Shown piece by piece: positions 20,995 through 26,596 of a DNA stretch of 26,596 bases. Below the pieces are notes generated by a model, which worked only from the letters and a program-made list of their open reading frames with translations, was not told where the DNA came from and did not search any database. A program made the translations under genes and the position numbers. Source of the stretch: a virus; IMG/VR virus record IMGVR_UViG_3300035665_000207, positions 1 through 26,596 of that record, one strand, 5' to 3'. The stretch's first letter is position 1, and the number at the start of each line of letters is the position of its first letter.

Positions 20995-22960
20995 GCACCT
21001 TATCGGTTAGAGTATCGATACGCTTGCCCCAAGTCGCGAATTCTTCTTCAATCTTTGAGATAAGCTGATCGGGTTGGCATTCGGAAACCTGTAACAAAAT
21101 CTGACGACTCTGATCGCACCAGCCTTGGGCTTTGCCATCATCTGTTGAAAACTTAGCGATCGCAGCTGCAAGCGTGGTGCTAAACTTAGAATAAAATGCT
21201 TCGGATTTGTCGGTAAACTTCTTCGGGTTTTTTGCAAACTCGAGAATTCTTTTTTGCTCGACTCCTACGAGATGCTCTAGGTGAGACCTGATTGCAATCC
21301 GCTCTGCCGAACGAGAGGGTCCATTTTCTTGAGCATTCGCCTGACTGGACTCCATCTGCCTGACTAGCTTATTTGCCCACGCTTGACCGGCATCGCCACC
21401 CCAAAGTGCCCATGCGATTCGGCCTGCACTTGGATATCCATCTTCGCCCGGAGAAAAGCCCTTGCCCTTTTTGTCGACCTCATGCCGTGCAAAATACGAC
21501 TTCATACGCTTGGCGGTATCTGGAGAGATATTCTTGCCAGAAGACAAATCTCGTGCCCTAGCCACGCCCACAGCGGTTCCCCCACGGTTGTATTGCCGTC
21601 GCCACTCAAGGCCTTTTTTCGCTTCACTACGAACGCCCTCTGGTGGAGTAAAATTGATGCCTTCGTATTGATTGCTAGGCCCAGCAATGTCTGGCGCGTC
21701 TTGGTCATCCTCCTCCTCTTCAGGCTCCTCTTCCTCCGGCTCTTCTACCTCGACCGTTGCCTGCTCTGGGGACATGGTATTCGGGTTAATAAAGTCATCG
21801 CCACCCTCTCGGCGATTGAAGTCAAGGATATCTCGAGCCTCATTAGGCGAAAGAATTAGAGCTTCAACGCCACTTCTGAGCGACTGCATGGTAGTTGCGA
21901 AATCAGCACGCAAGAATGCTCCAGTGTTAAATTTGAAGAAATGACTGTCGTTTCGAATCTCCCTCGATGAGAGAAGCTTGCAGTTGAGTTCCTGTTCCCA
22001 TTTAACGATCCATGTCATTAGGCAGTTTGTCAGATACGCCATGTTTTTGTGCTCAAACGACCTGTAGGTCTCGGATGATCCGTCACCAAGAATCGTTTCG
22101 AGCATAAACCATAGCGCCGCTTCCTGTCGCTGATAACGCCTGTTTTCAAGGAACTGTGCATCCTGATTGCTCATCGCCATGGTTTGCAGTTTCATGCCTT
22201 CGCGAAGCAGTCCGACCTTATCGGAGTTTTCGGGGCCGGCATGATATTCATTAAACATGTGCAAGAACTGTTTAGCGTCTTGCTCATTGCGAAACATCCC
22301 ACTAGGTGCCTCAATCATGAACTTGGCCGCGAATCCTTTGCTTGCCTGGGTATTGTATCGCTTGTCGCCGCTGATGCCTGCGTTCCAGCTTCTGGCCGCT
22401 ATCTGCAGCAAAGAAAGGCCTTCAATGCCATCGTATCCAAAGCCTGGAATGTGCATTACCTCGCTATCTCGCAGGATAATGACATCTCTCATGCCTGTTT
22501 CATTCGATAAGGTCTCGAAGAGATTGAGGCGATCATGAGCATCGGGTTTCGTCAGGTGATACTTTTCGCCTTCGATAAGGACTGTAATTGTCCGATCTGG
22601 CAGGATTGGTATTAGTTCTGCAATTCTTCTCCCAGAACGGTTGATATAGGCCCTGCCATTTCCCCATAGCAGTGCATGTGACATCACCTGGGACTTAAAA
22701 ATGCAGGCAGTCTGAAACGCATTAGGTTTAAGGTGCAATAACATGTGCCGATCGTCATCGTTCGCCCGCTCCTTGCCGTCGTCAGTGCGGCGGTAGAAGT
22801 TAAGCGGCAACTGACCAATGTTGTTGCAGATCTTATTGACCGCATACCAAATCGGTGCGTACGATAGTGCGGAATCTGGCGTAACCCTGCGATCGCCCTC
22901 ATTAGCGCCGCCGGTAAAGAAATCAATTAACCATTGCACTGGTCTAGCCAATGTCGCCAT
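20981..22960 (-). CDS. Portal protein with C-terminal extension
   Basis: Residues 1-400 form an HK97-type portal (TPDSALSYAPIWYAVNKICNNIGQLPLNFYRR, NGRAYINRSGRRIAELIPILPD, IPGFGYDGIEGLSLLQIA). It forms the dodecameric ring through which DNA enters. A Glu-rich linker follows (403-425), then a separate module (about 437-536; RRQYNRGGTAVGVARARDL, PSAGRIAWALWGGDAG) that I know as a repeated phage head-associated domain, and a helical tail to 659. Usual HK97-type portals end near 400-450, so the extension of over 200 residues is notable. It could be a prohead or scaffold part cleaved by the protease. Confidence 0.9.
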   Translation of the reverse strand: MATLARPVQWLIDFFTGGANEGDRRVTPDSALSYAPIWYAVNKICNNIGQLPLNFYRRTDDGKERANDDDRHMLLHLKPNAFQTACIFKSQVMSHALLWGNGRAYINRSGRRIAELIPILPDRTITVLIEGEKYHLTKPDAHDRLNLFETLSNETGMRDVIILRDSEVMHIPGFGYDGIEGLSLLQIAARSWNAGISGDKRYNTQASKGFAAKFMIEAPSGMFRNEQDAKQFLHMFNEYHAGPENSDKVGLLREGMKLQTMAMSNQDAQFLENRRYQRQEAALWFMLETILGDGSSETYRSFEHKNMAYLTNCLMTWIVKWEQELNCKLLSSREIRNDSHFFKFNTGAFLRADFATTMQSLRSGVEALILSPNEARDILDFNRREGGDDFINPNTMSPEQATVEVEEPEEEEPEEEEDDQDAPDIAGPSNQYEGINFTPPEGVRSEAKKGLEWRRQYNRGGTAVGVARARDLSSGKNISPDTAKRMKSYFARHEVDKKGKGFSPGEDGYPSAGRIAWALWGGDAGQAWANKLVRQMESSQANAQENGPSRSAERIAIRSHLEHLVGVEQKRILEFAKNPKKFTDKSEAFYSKFSTTLAAAIAKFSTDDGKAQGWCDQSRQILLQVSECQPDQLISKIEEEFATWGKRIDTLTDKVLEDA

Positions 22961-22969
22961 CGCGTACTC

Positions 22970-24661
22970 CTAGTAGACGAATAAGTTACCTTTGGGCTTG
23001 GGAGGGGAAAGCATTGCCAGTCGGAAGGCCATCAGGCATGCAACCAGTGGATCGATCTTATCTTTGCTGCTTTTCTTGCACGGCATCCAGCGATCGGCGC
23101 TGTCACGCTTAATGGCTAGGTTGCCGGCACACCAACTTAGCATAGCATTTCCGTCATGCCGAATTTTTTGGCGTTCTATCAAAGATAAAAAGTTGTGCAG
23201 CGGTTCGTTGTACATCAGGAAGTTCTGCCGGAAGCTCACGGCTTTAATTCCAGCGGAGGTCAACTCCTCACCGAGTTGTTGTGCGTTAAATTGATCGTAG
23301 GCAATACTTTCAAAGCCGAATGTCTCATGATCGGCCAGGATTTGCCGCTTGATTGCGGCGATAACAAATTCTTCGCGCCTTACAAGGCCGCTATGACACC
23401 AATCGACCCAAGGGAGTTTACTGACATCACGCTTGCCGGTCGTATACAGGTACGCCTGCGTTTTAAATTCGTATCGGTAGCTAGTTCGCTCGCTGCCGTC
23501 TTCGCCAATCTCTGTCCCGTCGACAAATCTAGCACAGTACGCCACACCCGCCAAATCGTCCCAGCCGCCTAAGTCAAACCCAACGGTGATGACCTCAGCT
23601 TCTTTCCAGTCGCTGAGCGGAGATGCCAATGCATTCCACGCCTGCAGGTCGATGCCCCATTCTGTCGCAGATACAACGCGATTGCAGTGATATCTCAGAA
23701 ACTGATTTCTCTTTTCACTGTTATGGCGAGCAGCATTACAGAACTCCGACAAGTATTCAGGCTTTACACTTACGCCCAAATTGGGGTTGGCTTTAACCCA
23801 TACGGCTGGATCGTCCCACTGATCCTTTTCATCGATCGCGTAAAGCATAGCAAACAGCGTTTCGTCCTGATACAAATCTTGCAGCACTCCATAGCAATAA
23901 TTGCGCTCGTTGATCCATAACTTGCTGTTAGTATCGCCTTCGGTCGTAATGACGAGCAGCAGCGGTTGCCGTCTTGCAGCACCAGCAGTCACCATGGTAT
24001 CAAAAAACGGCTTGTGGTGATCGCGCCAAGCGTGCAATTCATCCAGCACGATTCCATGCGGATTCAACCCGTCAAACGGCTTATCTGAGCCCAGGGGCAT
24101 AATTTTGCTACCAGTGGATGGAAACAAAATTCTGTGGTGCCGGCACGTAGCATGCTTTGCCAGTGCAGGGGCCTTGTTTACCATTCGCTCTGCTTCATCG
24201 AAGAGGACCATAGCCTGATCCTTCTTTGTTGCTGCGCAATAGACTTCTGCGACTGCCTCCTGGTCAGCGACCGCCGTCTTGTGCGCGATGCCTGCACCGA
24301 GCTGCGTTTTGCCGTTCTTTCGAGCCACAAGAATGACTGCCTTACGAAACCGGCGTGTGCCATCTTCGCGCTTCCATCCAAAGATATTCCAGATGATAAA
24401 TGCCTGCCATGGCTCGAGGCCAAATGGCTGACCTGCCCATTCGCCTTTGCTATGACGGAGAACCTTCGGGAAAAAGCGGCATGCCTTTTCAGCTTCTGCT
24501 TCGTCTATATGGAAAGGAAACTCGAGCGTATCTTGCCGCTGAAGATCCTTAAGATACCGATCAATCGCCAGCCGCACCCACCTACCAACTACGATGCTTC
24601 CTTCTAGCACCCCAGCGACATAGGAATCGACTTTATCCTTGGCGGTTACGTTGGCGATCAT
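22970..24661 (-). CDS. terL: Terminase large subunit
   Basis: The 563-residue packaging motor has Walker A VARKNGKT (112-119), Walker B IVLDELH (204-210) with the catalytic DE, and a C-terminal RNase H-like nuclease domain with D363 in GFDLGG, D456 in AYDQFNA and D534/D538 in KSSKDKIDP. It cuts concatemers and drives DNA into the prohead through the portal. It belongs to the HK97/P27-type Terminase_1 family. The gene starts four bases inside the small subunit and ends nine bases before the portal start. Confidence 0.95.
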   Translation of the reverse strand: MIANVTAKDKVDSYVAGVLEGSIVVGRWVRLAIDRYLKDLQRQDTLEFPFHIDEAEAEKACRFFPKVLRHSKGEWAGQPFGLEPWQAFIIWNIFGWKREDGTRRFRKAVILVARKNGKTQLGAGIAHKTAVADQEAVAEVYCAATKKDQAMVLFDEAERMVNKAPALAKHATCRHHRILFPSTGSKIMPLGSDKPFDGLNPHGIVLDELHAWRDHHKPFFDTMVTAGAARRQPLLLVITTEGDTNSKLWINERNYCYGVLQDLYQDETLFAMLYAIDEKDQWDDPAVWVKANPNLGVSVKPEYLSEFCNAARHNSEKRNQFLRYHCNRVVSATEWGIDLQAWNALASPLSDWKEAEVITVGFDLGGWDDLAGVAYCARFVDGTEIGEDGSERTSYRYEFKTQAYLYTTGKRDVSKLPWVDWCHSGLVRREEFVIAAIKRQILADHETFGFESIAYDQFNAQQLGEELTSAGIKAVSFRQNFLMYNEPLHNFLSLIERQKIRHDGNAMLSWCAGNLAIKRDSADRWMPCKKSSKDKIDPLVACLMAFRLAMLSPPKPKGNLFVY

Positions 24662-25050
24662 GTAAACTCGGTTAGTTCATCCTCTTCTTCTTTTGGTGTG
24701 GCAATCTGAATTCTCTTGCGGTCTGCCGGCGAAAGACCGAACAGTGCGGAAAGCGATTGTATTTTCTGCGTTGTCTGATTCTTGATTTTGGCAAGCACAA
24801 CGTCCGACGGATCGACGAGCCACTCACCCATTACCTTCTGACTGGCAACGATGTAGCCTGAAAGTTCAAAAAGTAAATAGCTGTCGCACTTGCGTAGTGC
24901 CTCTTGTGGCAATCGGCTAATTACCTCATCCCAGGCATCCGATTGCGCCTGCGACATGCCTTTCGGTTTTATTGGACCACCATCGTACTCAGAGGTGTCG
25001 TAAGTTCCGTGTAATCTACCTCCACCGCTTCTACCTGCAATCCCGCTCAT
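24658..25050 (-). CDS. terS: Terminase small subunit (P27-like)
   Basis: The 130-residue protein lies between HNH and large terminase with ATGA overlaps at both sides. It shows a disordered start (GIAGRSGGGRLHGTYDTSEYDGG), then the helical core (AQSDAWDEVISRLPQEALRKCDSYLLFELSGYIVASQKV), and the ending SALFGLSPADRKRIQI, which matches the LSP.dR.r. ending of P27-family small terminases. It recognises the packaging site and stimulates the large subunit. Confidence 0.8.
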   Translation of the reverse strand: MSGIAGRSGGGRLHGTYDTSEYDGGPIKPKGMSQAQSDAWDEVISRLPQEALRKCDSYLLFELSGYIVASQKVMGEWLVDPSDVVLAKIKNQTTQKIQSLSALFGLSPADRKRIQIATPKEEEDELTEFT

Positions 25051-25367
25051 TCGCCTTTCTCCGTTCTCACTCTATGACACTCCCTGCAAAGAGGAATAAC
25101 ATTATCCCTCGCCAATCTTAAGTGGGGAGCGTCTTTGATCTTGACTTTATGGTGGCATTCATCTGCTGGGCTGACAAATCCTCTTTCAAGGCAGTCCACG
25201 CACAATGGTTCTTCCTTTCGAACCAACTCAGACATGTATCTCCACTTGCTATCGTAGCCTCGCTCTTTTGTTGTTTTTTGGTGCGACGGGACTCTCCCAT
25301 GGCGGCACTTGCCACATGCCTCGTTTTTTGGATGACAATTACCACAAGCACATAACGTGAGTGCCAT
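25047..25367 (-). CDS. HNH endonuclease, packaging-associated
   Basis: The 106-residue protein has zinc-binding C56-x2-C59 and C94-x2-C97 around the HNH core: ECHHKV (70-75) holds the first His pair, N89 is in ARDNVIPLC, and H98 is in ECHRV. An extra Cys group lies at the start (CACGNC, CGKC). In HK97-like phages an HNH protein next to terminase is needed for specific cutting of packaged DNA. Coupled to the fibre gene by TAATG. Confidence 0.88.
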   Translation of the reverse strand: MALTLCACGNCHPKNEACGKCRHGRVPSHQKTTKERGYDSKWRYMSELVRKEEPLCVDCLERGFVSPADECHHKVKIKDAPHLRLARDNVIPLCRECHRVRTEKGE

Positions 25368-26398
25368 TAGCTAATCCTTGCAGCAGGATCAACAACAAAG
25401 TCCCCGTACGCATACACTTGATTATTGCTCGTCCGGCGTAGTGCCCAGCGGTAAATACCTGTCTTCGCGACACTGTCACTGTTAGGGGTAAATGTGACCT
25501 GATTATTGCTGACTCCGCTGATTGTTGGTGTAAGGTTGGCTAGGATTGTCCCGTCCACTTTTTCAATGCAAATCTTAAGCGTTAAAGCACTGAGATCCAC
25601 AGCATCGCCATCGGCATCTGTGATGGCAATCGGGCCAATACTGGAGGTGTCACTGATATAAGTGACAACCTCTGTGCCAGCAACACGATTAGGCGCAACC
25701 GCTTGAAGCGGTGCCACATTCACTACACCCGGACCAGCCGCATCACTGATCTTCTCCAGTGTATCACTTGCCGAACTCCAGCCCGCTCCCTTGATCTCCG
25801 TGAACGCACTTGTAACACCGCTGCTTGTCGCTAGCCCGCTCTGCAACTCCGTTACCGCACTCGCTGCAATCTGGCTCGACGTTATCGAATCGGTCGCTAG
25901 TACCGTTGACGTTATTGCACCGGCTGCAAAATCTGCCGCTGTGATTACGCCGGCTTGCAACTCGTGAATATCGGCTGCAACGTGATTGCTGCCTGTCACC
26001 TGAACTTCGTGATTGCTGTTCGCGCCAATCAAAATCCTAGCTGCATCCTGTGCCGATCCAACAAGTTGCTGAATGTCGATCTGCAACAAATCTGTACCAC
26101 TAACAATCGAATCGTAAACCTGGGCTGCAATCACATTGTATCGAAACACGGTCATCGACATTGCAGTGTTGTTGACAAACACCTCGAGGTTTCCAAGTGT
26201 ATTTGTGTTGCCGCTGGTTAAAGCTAACGTGTAGTAACCGTTCGCAACATGCGTGAGCGTCTCCGTCGTCAGCGCTGCACTGCTGCCGTTTTTGACGAGG
26301 CTAAAATTAGTCACGACTGCCGTTGTCACGGCTGCACCGTCGGCATCTAGCACTGGGCCAATCGTAACAGTCGTTGCTGTGCTTAGTTTAAGTAACAT
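25367..26398 (-). CDS. Tail fibre protein with beta-sandwich ends
   Basis: The 343-residue protein has an N-terminal beta domain (ATTVTIGPVLDADGAAVT, NGYYTLALTSGNTNTLGNLEV), as in many phage fibre or baseplate proteins. A repetitive fibre segment follows (DSITSSQIAASAVTELQSGLATSSGVTSAFTEI, then GWSSASDTLEKI). The second beta domain (ALTLKICIEKVDGTILAN, TGIYRWALRRTSNNQVYAYGDF) recalls the BppU/DUF2479 type. It probably serves host attachment. It lies ahead of the packaging genes, apart from the rest of the tail genes. Confidence 0.7.
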   Translation of the reverse strand: MLLKLSTATTVTIGPVLDADGAAVTTAVVTNFSLVKNGSSAALTTETLTHVANGYYTLALTSGNTNTLGNLEVFVNNTAMSMTVFRYNVIAAQVYDSIVSGTDLLQIDIQQLVGSAQDAARILIGANSNHEVQVTGSNHVAADIHELQAGVITAADFAAGAITSTVLATDSITSSQIAASAVTELQSGLATSSGVTSAFTEIKGAGWSSASDTLEKISDAAGPGVVNVAPLQAVAPNRVAGTEVVTYISDTSSIGPIAITDADGDAVDLSALTLKICIEKVDGTILANLTPTISGVSNNQVTFTPNSDSVAKTGIYRWALRRTSNNQVYAYGDFVVDPAARIS

Positions 26399-26399
26399 T

Positions 26400-26596
26400 C
26401 TATGGCATACCTGTTAGGATTCGTCGTCGTCGTGCGCCACTTGGAAACTGGTAAAACGTGTTGCGGTGCGACTCTTGGCGTAGGCCGATGCCTGGACGCG
26501 ATGCTAGGAGTTTGATTTCGGATTCGGAAAGAGCGCGGTTGTAAATGCGAACGTCGTCTTGCCCACCGGACGCATACGAAAAAATGCTCGCCCCTA
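26400..26596 (-). CDS. LamG-domain protein C-terminus, partial
   Basis: Only the last 65 codons lie in the window. SGGQDDVRIYNRALSESEIK is the classic final strand and helix of LamG/concanavalin-type sugar-binding domains (D-D-h-R-h-Y-N-R-x-L-S-x-x-E-I). A basic end (ARRRILTGMP) follows. The TAG at 26400 is one base from the start of the next gene. It is probably a tail or receptor-binding protein that binds glycans. Confidence 0.75.
   Translation of the reverse strand, partial: GASIFSYASGGQDDVRIYNRALSESEIKLLASRPGIGLRQESHRNTFYQFPSGARRRRILTGMP

Overview
This window is a dsDNA tailed-phage or prophage segment with an HK97-type head and a long non-contractile, siphovirus-like tail. The minus strand, read from right to left, carries a nearly complete late operon: tail fibre proteins, HNH endonuclease, small and large terminase, portal, ClpP-like protease, major capsid protein, an unrecognised beta-rich head protein, two sugar or methyl-transfer enzymes, connector and tail-completion proteins, tail tube, frameshifted tail chaperones, tape measure, tail-tip proteins, a very cysteine-rich protein and a GT4-type glycosyltransferase. 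Many junctions are ATGA or TAATG overlaps, as expected of one co-translated operon. No integrase, lysis cassette, polymerase or standard tRNA is visible, so lifestyle and host are open. The promoters are sigma70-like and intergenic spaces are small. A planctomycete-type or other environmental Gram-negative host would fit the style of the Cys-rich and glycosyltransferase proteins, but this is a weak guess.

The left third is the early and control region. One minus-strand operon (3021 to 361) encodes three small unknown proteins, a CsrA homologue of 59 codons, a zinc-finger protein, a RecE/PDDEXK exonuclease and a RecT annealing protein. Below it lie a possible terminator, a multi-hairpin stretch with tRNA-like ends, and the start of a secreted lipoprotein. 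The plus strand (3418 to 6217) carries two groups of small unknown genes. The second group ends with a 22-residue membrane microprotein overlapping a Gp88-like cysteine protein.

The control region is the most unusual part. Four promoters, three plus and one minus, each drive a transcript that begins with three tandem hexamers close to TTTCGT. A control element of about 175 bp occurs twice (3107 to 3281 and 4678 to 4854). A ten-copy TTGCAA array has almost perfect 11-bp spacing (4888 to 4991). A second, unrelated 11-bp tandem repeat (TACCCGAGTTC) lies just past the cassette at 6301. The two arrays bracket the three-gene cassette 5134 to 6217. Together they look like a replication or partition locus or a coordinated operator system, with a phage CsrA as a possible post-transcriptional layer. 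All functional statements about these arrays are inference.
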